Positions 21,830 through 33,094 of a stretch of DNA of 64,000 bases are shown piece after piece (within the stretch, counting starts at the first letter, position 1; every line of letters starts with the position of its first letter). The stretch lies in assembly GCA_015698045.1 (NCBI GenBank), contig BLAL01000030.1, forward strand, positions 558,001 to 622,000. The letters are read 5' to 3'. Under the pieces are notes generated by a model. That model was not told the DNA's origin. It searched no databases and saw nothing but the letters and a program-made list of their open reading frames with translations. The DNA is from Rhizophagus clarus. Its lineage: Eukaryota > Glomeromycota > Glomeromycetes > Glomerales > Glomeraceae. A program made the translations under genes and the position numbers.

Positions 21830-23790
21830 CAGAAATACGTCTATAAGATTTATACTTTTTACGGCATATTCTGATGATAAATATCCATATAATGCCATGT
21901 CTTTTTTGCAAATTTCCTAATTGTAGTTAAATTAACAGAATCTAAACTTAAAGGAACTGTTCTTTACAACCTTGTTCAAGAATAATCACAATTTTCACAT
22001 GTAAATTTTTTTGTAGCCTTTTAATACATTTCAATGAAATTTAATTCGCAATGAAATTTGGGATAGAATACACATTTATGACTCATTGCTGAAATAATTT
22101 CATGTATTGTACTTTTTTGAGCTACAAAATCTGGTTTTAAAGACATAATTTATCTTGCATAACAATTAACTCAGTTAGGAATTTTATTACCATTTTTACA
22201 TAATTAACAATCTGCTCTTAACCCATTTTTCCATTTTCTTCTTTTTAAAAGTACCTGTTTCATTCCTTTAGATTTTCCATGCAAATCTTTATTGAAATAA
22301 TCATTTGAAAAATACATGTCTTGCTGATTATTGTCTTCTTAAGTTGTACTTCGTATTGCTAGTTACTTTTTACTTAAAAAAGATTCATTTTGCTCGCTAT
22401 AAGAACGTCTAGCAAAAATATAGTATGAATTGAACTGTTATCAAATACAAATACAGCAATACAGATAGGAAATAAAGCTTCAAAAATTGGAATTACTTTT
22501 AATTTTACTTGCTTTAACAAATGATTCATTGTCCAATATCCTTCTTGATTTTTTCTAGAAATTAAATAAACAAAAGCTTCATGTGGGATGTTAGAGTAAT
22601 TTTCAATTGCTTGAGCATCTAATTTAAGTTGTTCACATGCTTCTGTTAAATTTACTTATCATAATTAATCAATCATTCCCTTTTTTTGTAATAGCAATTC
22701 ACTTGTTTTTGTCTATACTTTGCATTTGCTATCATTAAAATAAAAAATATACTCATCATTTATTACCAAAATGTATTCTTTTTTACTATTTTAAAGATTT
22801 GACAAGACTTAATCCATTATTTATCTCTTATAACTTATCATATATGGTTCATATTTAGCCATTTCATTTAAAAACATTTTATGGTATTCTACTACATCAT
22901 TTCTTTCATACTCATCAAACCTTACCTTTGTTGTTGATGAAAAAAATTTAATATATCTTGTTGTAGAATCAGAAATAGTTTTTTGTTTAATAATTCCAAT
23001 TTTCAGTAAAAGAGTCTGTTTAACAAATTCTTTGAATTTTGTTGGTATTGTATATCTTCTCTGATTACAAATCTATACTTAACATTTTGCTGCTACATCT
23101 TCATCATTAACTAATCGAATAATTTTTTGATGTTTACCTTAAAAGGTTGATGGAAGTTAATAATGTTAAAGCCAATATTTTACCCAAACTCTAATACATT
23201 ATACTTTATATGGACAACTATTAATAAAGACCAATTTTGCAACTTTAACACTTGCTTTTATTGACTCTTTTTCATTATCTTTAACTTGTTTTAACATTTC
23301 AAATATTGCTCTTTTTTTATTATATTCAATTACTGACATTCTATATTGATCTTTCTTTAATTCTTCCTTTAAATTTTCAATCTTAACTTCAACTTCTTTA
23401 AAATTCCACCCATCATCTGTAAGAATGTCATCACTTTCAATTATCTTTTTTTTTGAGCTAAAAAAATTTGTTAATTTTGATGTACCTTTTGCAGCTTTAG
23501 TCTACTTTCCACTTAATTCATAATTATCATAAAATGTTAATTTTTTAGTTAATCCAATTAGATATAGTCTGCATATTTTTTTTTTTTTAAGTAAGCATTT
23601 TTTTTCTATACTAATTTTAATTTTAAAAGCCTTTTATAATTAGTTTGTGTTAACATTAGATCTATATCTTCTTCCCATTCACTGTCATCATCATTACTTC
23701 AATCTTCATTTAAAAAATTTTTAATTTCTCTTGTTTCTTCTTCAAATTTTATTTCATTAGAAATAAAGTACTATTAGTAGCACAAGATTT
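21830..23790 (-). pseudogene. DDE transposase relic (fungal DDE_3-like type)
   Basis: The minus strand keeps an ordered set of segments. An acidic and Lys-rich N-terminus lies near 23780-23400. A middle domain follows. Then come EGYWTMNHLLKQVK and IPIFEALFPICIAVFVFDNS with SIHT (near 22560-22400, the second catalytic Asp of DDE enzymes), GKSKGMKQVLLKRRKWKNGL with RADC (near 22270-22200), CVFYPKFHCELN (near 22060, usually followed by the catalytic Glu region) and a final Tyr-Arg-Arg-Ile-Ser-Asp block near 21840. Stops and shifts are frequent, many TAA or TAG. The family is a DDE group common in Rhizophagus-like genomes; terminal repeats not located. Confidence 0.6.
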
Positions 23791-25410
23791 AGTTAAAGCA
23801 ATACGACATTTTTTGATGAACGTGATATTTTGTTTTAAAAAAGAAAAAATTTGCAATCGATCATCAAAAAAAGAGATGAGATGTGTTTCATAATATTTCA
23901 CGTGATTTATTAATTTGGCCAGAATTACAAAATCTAAACTAATTCTAACTAAAATTAAGATTCTGAATTTCTGGTTTTACTAATAATTTAGCGTAATTTC
24001 AAAACTTTATAGATATTGACAGATTTGTAATTAGTAAAAAGTACACCACAAGAATTGTTCTTTATGTTTTAAAGTTTTATATTTATGGCTTATATTTTTT
24101 GTAACATTTGAATTTTAAAAGTTATAAGATTTTAAAATAGGATAAAATCTATGTAGAGTATAGGTGACATGCACTGTATATTATAAAAATATGAAACTAT
24201 ATTATGATTAGACTTTAATTATAAAATTTATAATATAATTTCAACTTGGTTATGATATATTAATTTTAAAGTAGAGATTAACTATATTTTTCATTTGCAG
24301 ATCTTTCAGCTATTTTTCTAGCAAAAGATTACTGAAGAAAAGCTTAAACTTTTGGTTTTTTGGGTTCTTTTCAAATAACATTTTCTTTTTATAAGATCTA
24401 CTATATCTTTTAAAACTTGTTTAGTTTAAAAATATCAAATTTTAGCAAAATTACTGGTTTGATATGAATTTTATTAAGGAATTAGTTTATGATCACAAGT
24501 TTTAGATTTCCTTTGTATTTTTAAAGATTTTTATAAAATATATATTTAAGTATACCTAATCTTAAATATTCTAAAAGAGTAGTTTTTTATTATTACTATT
24601 TGTTTTGGAAATATTAAAATAAACAAAGTGAAATTGTTAGTTAAAGTTTTGTTTATAACCAGAAGTGGTATTTACTTTTTATTGCTTAAGAAACATATAA
24701 GAGTTATAGAGATAGTGATTTGCTATTTTATTTCTTTTTCCAATTTTCTGTTTGAATTTCTAAAAGTATAAATGACTTTTTTTTAATTTTTATTTTCTTA
24801 CTTGTCTATATTTTAGCTTTTAATTTCTTTTTTATTTAAATTTTAAAAGATTGAAGTATTGGAATGTAAATCAGTAGTTTAGGATTTGATATAACTTTTT
24901 TTTTAAAATTTTATTTAATTCAGATAAGAAAGGGAATGTGGTTGGATTATTTGTTTTAAATTTTGCTAATATGCGTTAATTTCTAATTGAACTAAACAAA
25001 GTTGTATAAGAATTATTATTACTATTCTTATATCTCTTTATTTTTGATATATTTATGCTAATTAAGGATTAGGAATAACTAGAAAAATCTTTTTTAAATA
25101 AAATTACCAAACAAAAAGGGAATTTTAACTTATTTATAATTGGTCTCAGCATCATATTCACATACTACTCAGTTAAAGTAATAATAGTAGAATCCTGAAC
25201 AATATATAGGTAATAAAAAACTTTGCTTATTTATCATATAAAATTTTTTTTAAGTCATATAGAATTTTGCTTATTAGAATTTAGAAAGCAAAATATAAAA
25301 AAAAGTCATAATTATAGATGCGTAATAAGGAGTTAAAATTGTTAAAAGTTATATATATAGACTTGCATAGTAAAAAGTAATTTTTATACTATATATACTA
25401 TATAAGAAAA
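23791..25410. other. AT-rich sequence, no gene recognised
   Basis: Very AT-rich DNA with T-rich runs and no extended coding stretch, tail or terminal repeat that I could support. It ends at the target duplication of the retroelement at 25411-25423. Confidence 0.45.
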
Positions 25411-26345
25411 AATTTTAATTTCAAAAAACTTCTTTCCGCCAATTTTTAAAACCAAAAATAATAAAAAACAAAAATTTTATTTTATTATTTAACAATACAA
25501 AAATGTCAGATAGTAGTAATAACAAATATAATTAGTCGTCCTCTTCATCTACAAACTCAGATGATATATATTTTATAGATGAACTTCTTAGTGAGGATAC
25601 TTCTTCAGGGTCAGTTACTCTGATAAAAAAAAAGAAGAAAATGAAAAATAATAAAAAAGCCAAGCAATAACCATCAATAACTCTAATACCTACTACACCT
25701 AGCGAGTAAGACTTAGAGTTTCCTGGAAGTATTCTTATGAAAATATTATAACTTATATTATTCTAGAGAATTTTCAAGGTATTACTGTGTCTTTAGTCAA
25801 AAAACAAGCTGAAAGATTAGTTAAAACTTTTGAAGAAGCAGGACACCCTCTTAGATTCAAAGCCCTCTCTCAAAAAACTGGTATTATACCTAATACGTTG
25901 CTGTTCTTAATGGTAAATGTGGGTTAAAGAGCCATACAGGTTACTATAGATAAATACCTACATTTACAATAAAGGTTTTCTTCTAATTTTAAAGAAATAA
26001 TGAAAGAAACAGCTCATCCAATAATATCATGTGAGATGAAGAAGATAGGATCTTTCTTTATACAATCACAGTAAAAAACACCAATCATATCTGCTGATGA
26101 CTTCACAACCCCAAATATAGATATTGATCAACCTGAACTTCTGATAAATTACTGGCTAACGCTGACAAACAGAATAGTTTAAATGAATCATACCATAATA
26201 AGATGCAATCATCTGGTAGTAATACTACCAAAACAAAGAGTTCCAATAAGATTCTGTCAAAAGCTATGAAAAAAATATATGTTAATACTGAATTTCCTAA
26301 TGATAAAAAATATCACGTGAGGGATATTTTCATATATGACGTACC

Positions 26346-26580
26346 GTAAGGTTGCTTGCCGAAACCCATCTGGCCTAACGTGAAATGCCGAAACTCATAC
26401 ATAGTGCCGAAATGCCGAAATGCCGAAACTGCCAAAACTGCCAAAACTGTTTCAGCATTTCGGCATTTCGGCAGTTTTGGCAGTTTCGGCATTTTGACAT
26501 AGTTTCGGCATAAGTAATACTAATATTTTAATAGAGTTTCGGCATATTTTCGTCATGTTAATAGTATCTGACAGATAAAA
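26346..26580. repeat. hAT left subterminal repeats and palindrome
   Basis: About a dozen copies of GCCGAAA or its complement TTTCGGC, mostly as ATGCCGAAA and ACTGCCAAAACTG. The block 26408-26495 is a near-perfect inverted repeat: GCCGAAACTGCCAAAACTG on one arm and its complement on the other. Such arrays are the usual binding sites of hAT transposases. Confidence 0.8.
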
Positions 26581-26904
26581 ATTTATTTTTTAAAATTTAA
26601 ATTATTTATTGTATTTATTATATGTAATCCAATGATAAAAACTAGCAATTAAATTCAAATTTATCACTAAAGAAATAAAATCCCAGTTAAAAAAGTTCAC
26701 CATTTTATTTTTATTTTATTTAATTTTGATAAAAAAAAAAATATTGATACTTGTTCGCTACTATTTTAAAAAATAGTACCCAGGCTGTACGACGTGGACG
26801 TCAGTATCAATTCACAGCCCAAAAAAAATGTGAGTCTCCAGCCGATATTTGGTACAGACTGGGCCTAGCTACTCACTATAAAATAATATAATAAAATTAA
26901 TAAA

Positions 26905-27606
26905 TTATCTTCGGTGACGATACGTAGGTAGGTTTCTTGCCCTTCTACGATCGTGTCGCGTATCTAAAATAAATTGGTTAATTTAAGATGTGAATAAACT
27001 TTAATTATAGAAATTTTATAATTACCTCGTCTTTCCCAAAATCTCGATCTAAATGTGCGATAATATCTTGCTCTGATACGTGACCATCTTCTTCCAAGGA
27101 CACCGCTACGATAAAGGCAAAAACTCTAAATATCAAAAAACGAAATAATATTTAGTTAAATATTTTCAATTTTAAGCAAATATTTTTTTTTGCCATTATA
27201 TTTTTCATACATGGTATTCCCTGAGAAGATTCCTCCATTTTTGGTGGCATCGTTGTGCCGTGAACCTCGAAGTTCTAAAATGACGATTTAGTCTGATTCA
27301 AACGAACAAATTAGTTGGATTAAAGATAATAATTCTATTTTTAACATATTTTAACATATTAAATATTATACATATGAACCTTCTTGCGATTGACCTCCAG
27401 AATCTCGATCGATCTCTCCCGTATTCGTTATGAAATTCGTCATTTCTTCTTCTTCTTTCTTCCACCAAGTAATCGGTGTATTCATCGAACCATTGAATAG
27501 GATGAGAGTGGCGACGAGGCTGGTGATGGGGCTGGCGATGAGAGTGACGATGGGGCTGGCGATGAGAGTGACGATGGGACTGGCGATGAGAGTGACGATT
27601 GGGCAT
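26905..27606 (-). CDS. Myb/SANT-like DNA-binding protein encoded by the hAT element
   Basis: Four exons (27606-27380, 27274-27211, 27125-27026, 26963-26905) joined at GT-AG sites give 450 nt, a complete 149-codon frame plus stop. The N-terminus has His-Arg-rich repeats (SHRQSHRHSHRQPHRH). Residues about 40-100 form a Myb/SANT or trihelix-like domain: a Trp before FDEYTDYLVEERRRR, then RSRFWRSIARR, then RFTAQRCHQKWRNLLREY. These are the three regularly spaced aromatic helices, with the CxxKWxNL...Y signature split across the first splice junction. The C-terminus is Arg-rich (RSRFWERRDTRHDRRRARN). Intact splice sites and an open frame in an otherwise decaying element suggest recent function, perhaps as a DNA-binding partner of the transposase or a nuclear import helper. 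The function is inferred by analogy with Harbinger Myb-like proteins. Confidence 0.75.
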
Positions 27607-28284
27607 ATTTACAAAATTAAGATGTGAGAAAAAACGCAAAAAGAATGAGATGAGTAAATCGTAAAATATCCTTTTATAAATAAAATTTGGACAATTCCTT
27701 TTTGTTCCCTTTCTTCAAAATACTGATTTATTAGTTTGCATCATTAAATTTAAATATCATCCTTAAAATAATAAATCTTTGTTTATTCTCTTTGTTCTTA
27801 AAAAAAAATCATTTTTTTTAAAAAAAAATCGGAATATTTTGTACATCCCTTAAAAAAAAATAAAAAAATCAGTGCATAATACATACAATGTGATTTGTAT
27901 AAAAAAGTCATCTTGCATCGTTAAACAAATACCGATATAAAATTACTAATCATCATCCCTGTGTGATAAAATTTAATTGTTAACTTCTTTCTCTTTCTTT
28001 AGAGCACACATTGAACACGAATCAACACAAATTTAACAAAATTTGGCTAAAACGAGCAAAATTTTACCAGAATTATCAGCACAAATCGAACACAAATCGA
28101 ACACAAATTGAACAAGATCGAAAGAGTTCGTTTGCATCACGTCGGTGTTGTTTAAATTTCATCACACAAAAATTTTTTAATTTAAACTCTTAAATAAATC
28201 AATATAATTATAAACTTATTTACAAATTTACTTTATTAATAAAAGAATTATTGTTATAATGATTTCCTAAAAATAAAGAAAAAA

Positions 28285-30575
28285 TTATTCTTCTTCATCT
28301 ACATCATCTACATCGATGAATTCATTCAATAAATCCTCTACATTATAATCAAAATTTCCTCCCCCATCGCTTTCTTGTTCGCTTTCTTGCTCATCATCAT
28401 TGCCATCATCTGTATTAATTTTTTCGTATTCTTCTTCAGATTCATCTAAAATGTCGTCCGGGATCTCTCCAATTTCTTCAATTATTAATTTGTGTGACAA
28501 ATCAACAAATTTATCGATCCATACATATTCTATTAGAACAACACAATTATCTGAAGGAACTGTAATTTGATTAGGTAAACTTTCATTTGATAAAACATCA
28601 CATTCATCATCATCATCATTAGTTTCTGCCAGAGCCTCTGCAATTCAAATGTTCATTTCAGTTTCGCTAATACGAGTATCATTTTTTTCTATACCATAAA
28701 AACCAAGCTCTTTCTTAGCATTGGACTTCCAATGCATGATCATTTTAGCCATGGATTCTAGTCGACTTATATTCAAATTTAAACGCCGATCATTAAATAG
28801 CCAGCCAAGTGTTGAGAATCCTCGTTCGCAACTTGCGGAATTTGGACAAATTGCTAATAGATGGCGAGCGACTCTTGGGAGGCTGTTCGGTCGAGGGTCA
28901 GTATCGATCAAATTCCACCAATTTAGAGGATCGTCTAGAGAACAAGATTCATCAAGATCAAAGGGTGGTTTATTATCACGGTAGTCCTTAATTTGCTCGC
29001 ATAGAGCCCTGGATTCTTTAAGATCAAATCCTAACCTTTTACCAATTGTAGTAGCGCACCTCACGATCCTTGAATAAGCTTTGGTTGTGAGAGGCTTACT
29101 CCTAAATCGGGGATCTAGGAAAAAGCAGGTTATATATTTGTCATCATCGAACTCTTTGAATCTTTCGTTCATCACGTTGAAACAATGGTTACGGAAGTTT
29201 TGATTAAATGATTTGGGTAATTGTTTCAAAACTGCTGATAGTCTTATCAAACTTAAAAAACAATCTCCAAGCGTCGCTGATCTTGATTCTAAAGCCAAGA
29301 CGGCTTTTCTCAATGGATTTAAAACGAATGAAAGAATTCGTAAATCGGAAAAAAATTCCGTGTTTGGATAACACGTTTGACCTTATCGTTCAACAAATTA
29401 CTTTCATTAGTAATAATTTGTTCTAGTACTGGTTCCAACCTAATTACCGAATCTACTGATTCGCTAGCCGTTATCCATCGCGTCTTACAATATAACTTAA
29501 TGCCTCCTCCATGAATACTATTCTCTTTGATGAGTTGTGTAAGTTTGGCTCCAGCTTGATGGGAATTTTTAAAAAATGAAGCTAATGTATTAACTTTTCG
29601 TAATAAACGATCTCCAAAACTTTCTTTAAGTATATCACACGCGATAAGATTGACCGCATGTGCTATACATCGTACGTTTTCGATGTTAGGGTATTTCTCT
29701 TCAATAATTTTGCGTGCATTCTGAACGTTTGAGGCATTATCGGACACAATAGCCGATATTTTATTCGGGCTGATCCTTTCAATTATTTCTCCAATCACTT
29801 CAGCTACGTAATTACCTGTATGCGAATGTTCTGACAAATCTTGAAGTTTATACAAATACTCTTCTCTCGACGGAGTCATAATAACAAAATTCCATATAGA
29901 ACGATGAGTGGGGGACGTCCAACCATCGAACGCTAAATTATATTAATATTAATATTATTACTTAAAAACACATTAAGAATATTGTTTTAAAAAAGTATAA
30001 AAAAAGTATTAAAAACCTAAAGTCAAATTAGCTCCATTTTCAATGACGGATGTGACAGTTGAGTTCACCATTGATAATTCCCGCTCAAGTAACTGATCTG
30101 ACAAAAATTCTCTGGTTGGCAGCTCATACGAAGAATTAAGCTCCTTTACAAAGTTAATAAAAAAAGGGTGCTCGACTATCCGGAATGAAATACCACATGC
30201 AACGAAAAATTTAGCCAAGGCACGATTAATCCTAGTTACTCTACCATCAGGAATTTTTGTGGAATCATGGTAGTCTGTAATATTTAACTGATTACTCCCA
30301 ACAATTTTTCTTTTTTTATTAACTTTATCTTCACGCTCTAATATTTTATTCAAATATTTTCTAACAATGGGTCCTGGAGCTTCCGAGCAGTGGTTCGCAA
30401 AGTGCTTTTCAAGTTTTGATATATCACCTCGTGACCATGAAAAATTACAATATTTACAAGTGGCATGATATTTTCCTGAACCAACGGGATTTCCTCTAAT
30501 AGCATCCTCCCAGGTAGAGCTGGGAGGCCTACCACCTTTATTTTTATTTTTTTCTAAGTCTAAAGTGCTGGTCAT
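28285..30575 (-). pseudogene. hAT transposase (BED zinc finger, DUF659, hATC), recently disabled
   Basis: Exon 1 starts at 30575 and ends at 30017. An 84-bp GT-AG intron (30016-29933) is followed by exon 2 from 29932. The BED-type zinc finger (CKYCNFSWSRGDISKLEKHF with HC) lies at about residues 25-65. The splice junction restores AFDGWTSPTHRSIWNFVI, including the first catalytic Asp. DUF659-type core follows (AIVSDNASNVQNA, CIAHAVNLIACDIL, CKTRWITA) with the second Asp in the SDN segment. The C-terminal hATC dimerisation domain has NSASCERGFSTLGWLFNDRR. A one-base frameshift lies near 29316 and an in-frame TGA near 28645 precedes a conserved acidic tail to 28285. Two lesions only, so inactivation is recent; alternatively read-through or assembly error cannot be excluded. 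Confidence 0.85.
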
Positions 30576-30904
30576 ATTGAAATGTGTATAAAGTTTTTTT
30601 ATTTTGTACGTGTTTAAGTAAAAAAAGTAATGCAAGGCAAACACGAAGTAATTTAAAAAATCCATAACAGATAATCATATGATTTGGTTCAAATTTCAAG
30701 GTATAGCCGTAACAGTTGGGGATTATAACAGTAAAATGATAAATAAAAAAAGGAGTTAAAGGAGTTAAAGGACGAAAAGTAACTGATTATCTTTGATATT
30801 AATGATGTCAGATCATTTCCTGAATGATCGTCAGATATGATTGGTTGTGTGTCATGTGGTGGCTGAATTTTATTTTGTTACACTAATTACATTATTAGAA
30901 AAAT

Positions 30905-31102
30905 GAAACTATGCCGAAACTATATTAAAGTATTAATATATATTATGCCGAAACTATGCCAAAATGCCGAAACTGTTTTGGCATTTTGGCAGTTTCGGCA
31001 GTTTCGGTATTTCGGCATTTTTGGCTGCTTGCCGAAACCTAGTTTCACCAGTTTTGGCAGTTTCAGCATGCCGAAACTCACTAGTTTCGGCAAGCAACCT
31101 TA
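30905..31102. repeat. hAT right subterminal repeats
   Basis: Repeated TGCCGAAACT and AGTTTCGGCA motifs in both orientations, ending in the right TIR at 31102. They mirror the left-end array at 26346-26580. Confidence 0.8.
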
Positions 31103-32344
31103 GACGTACCTATAAGTTGGACTTAGGAAAAAATAATAGCTGAACTTAAAACCTAAGGTGATGTTATATTGATGACAATAAAGAAGTAGCAGAAGTATCA
31201 GACACTGCAACTAAAAATTTGTCTTTTCTCCTTTACCTTGGCCTTCTTCGACAGTAATATTTGGTAATATTCACTTGATAATCAAGTGGTATGATGGTTC
31301 TTTGATAACTGGACTCTTCAACAAAGAAAGAAAAGAGAACAGTTCTGTCTTTACCTTAACAAACTTTTTCAAGAGTCTCGCTTTTGGCAATTATAAGACT
31401 ACACAAAACTATTTGAACTATTTACTAATCATATCAAAAGTTTAAAACATTTTAACACAGCTAAAAGAAGTCATATAGTGGTGTACTTTAAAAAATATCA
31501 AGATGTTAAATAGTATTGAAAGACTCCTTTTACTTTTAACCACAATGAAGTCAATACCACTCTGAATTGGTCATACTCTCCTGCCGTTAACAAACCTAAA
31601 AAATTGAAGAAATCTGACAAGACTTCTATGAAAGTTCCATCAAAAACTCATGAAAAAACTAGCAAACCTGAAAAGGATTCTAAGAAGACTTTTAAAAATT
31701 TTACGAAGAAAAATAAAAAGAAAAAGAAGAAATCCTCTGATAAGAAGTGGAATATGAATATGGATCTTATTAAACTTTTATTACAATTATTAAATTAGTT
31801 TTTCTCATATTGTATAGAAAATGAGGAGGTGATGTAAGATCAGTAGGCTGTTCCTCAACTTCCTTATAAAATTTATTTTTACTTTTTGTTATAGTTTTCT
31901 TTTTGTATTCTCTGACTCTGATTGGTCTAGTGCTTTGACTGGATAAAAGGAGGTTTTTTTACATTTTAGGATAGTTTTTACATCCCTTAAAATTTAACTC
32001 AATCACTCAGCCCTTTATTATCTATAGAAACTTAGTCTTGGGTTTTTTACAAGATTCGTATGCAGCATAGTTTTTACTATATAATACTTTATCTGTAGAA
32101 TTTACATTAATGTTTTAATAAACGCGTAAGATTGACTCAATCAAAAAAAAAAATTTTAATTTCACTTGTATTTTTAAAAATTTTTTTAAAAAGATATTTT
32201 CTTTTTTCAATATATTATTGATTTTATACACTTCAGTTTTCATAAAATTAAAAATTATATTTATAAAAAAATACATTTTTTATAATAATATTCTCTTATT
32301 CTTGTTTTTTATTTACTAAATTTAATTATATGTAAAATAAATTT

Positions 32345-32850
32345 TAGTTTAATAAAATCACTTTTTATATTTAAGTAAAGCTATTTAGCAATGTCAAAAA
32401 TACTTGGATCTTAATTTTCTTAAGGCTAAGTATAATATTTATGAAGAAATTTGTATTTTTCAAACAGTACTAATTCCAAAATTTTTTTTTCTTTCTTTTA
32501 ACTTCAGAACATAATTACATCACTTTGGTTAAATGAAATCACTTTTTTTCACTTAAGTAAAGTTATTTAACAGGATCGAATCTACTTATAATAAAACTTT
32601 TAGAATGATTGGATTAATATTTGTAGAATGCGACCAAGTTTTATACTTTCAATTATTTATTATTTATTTGATTTTTAATTTTAAAGTGTAATTTTACTAT
32701 TTTTGGTTAAATGAAATCAACTTCTTGTGCTTAAGTAAGTTGTTCAGAACAGTTAAAAATAATTGTACTTTATTTTTTATAACTTTAAGTATAATATTTA
32801 TTAAAAGATTAGTATTCCTATAACAGTATTAATTTTTAAATTTTTAATAT
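32345..32850. repeat. Degenerate tandem repeat, unit about 180 bp, three copies
   Basis: Copies near 32347, 32529 and 32705 share GGTTAAATGAAATCACTTTT, CTTAAGTAAAGTTATTTA, a TAACTTTAAGTATAATATTTAT-like middle (first and third copies) and a TACTAATT end. Strongly diverged. No coding capacity. Located between the retroelement tail and the pogo relic. Confidence 0.6.
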
Positions 32851-33094
32851 TTTGGATATTTAAATTAAGTATTTATCACATTAAAATTTATTTGTATTTT
32901 AATTTTTATAATAAATTGTACTATAAATATAAATTTATAAGTTATTTATAAAAGTTTTTATATATGTTATAAAATGAGTTACTTAGCAATATAAAATTTT
33001 TGATGTTATAATAAAATTTTGCTTAGCAGAATTTAAAATAATTTGCTTATTGATCATAGTAAAAAATTTAGATTTTAATGTGACCTATATATAT

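Larger units (their letters stand above)
26346..31102 (-). mobile_element. hAT transposon with perfect 8-bp target duplication, two genes
   Basis: Termini TAAGGTTGCTTGCCGAAAC at 26347 and its exact reverse complement ending at 31102 are flanked by GACGTACC at 26338-26345 and 31103-31110. An 8-bp duplication and about 19-bp TIRs are diagnostic of hAT elements. A single extra G sits at the left end. Both ends are crowded with GCCGAAA subterminal motifs. The 4757-bp interior carries, both on the minus strand, a hAT transposase (30575-28285, one frameshift and one stop) and a separate intact four-exon Myb/SANT-like gene (27606-26905). The target is an already decaying retroelement ORF1. Confidence 0.93.
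25424..32151 (+). mobile_element. ORF1-only LINE-like retroelement (HAL1-like), copy 2, split by a hAT
   Basis: Direct repeats AATTTTAATTTCA at 25411-25423 and 32152-32164 flank a plus-strand element ending in AATAAA (32117) and an A tail (32143-32153). The 4757-bp hAT at 26346-31102 plus its 8-bp duplication lies inside; without them the element is about 1.96 kb, nearly equal to copy 1 (2.01 kb). Coding starts near 25502 (MSDSSNNKYN, then a stop). It continues through DKKYHVRDIFIYDVP up to the hAT, then resumes with KKQ/QKYQTLQLKICL, NWTLQQRKKREQF and a Lys-rich tail ending WNMNMDLIKLLLQLLN (31798). These segments align in order with the two RRM-like modules of copy 1. Many stops, mostly TAA/TAG at Gln positions. 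No reverse transcriptase. Confidence 0.8.
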
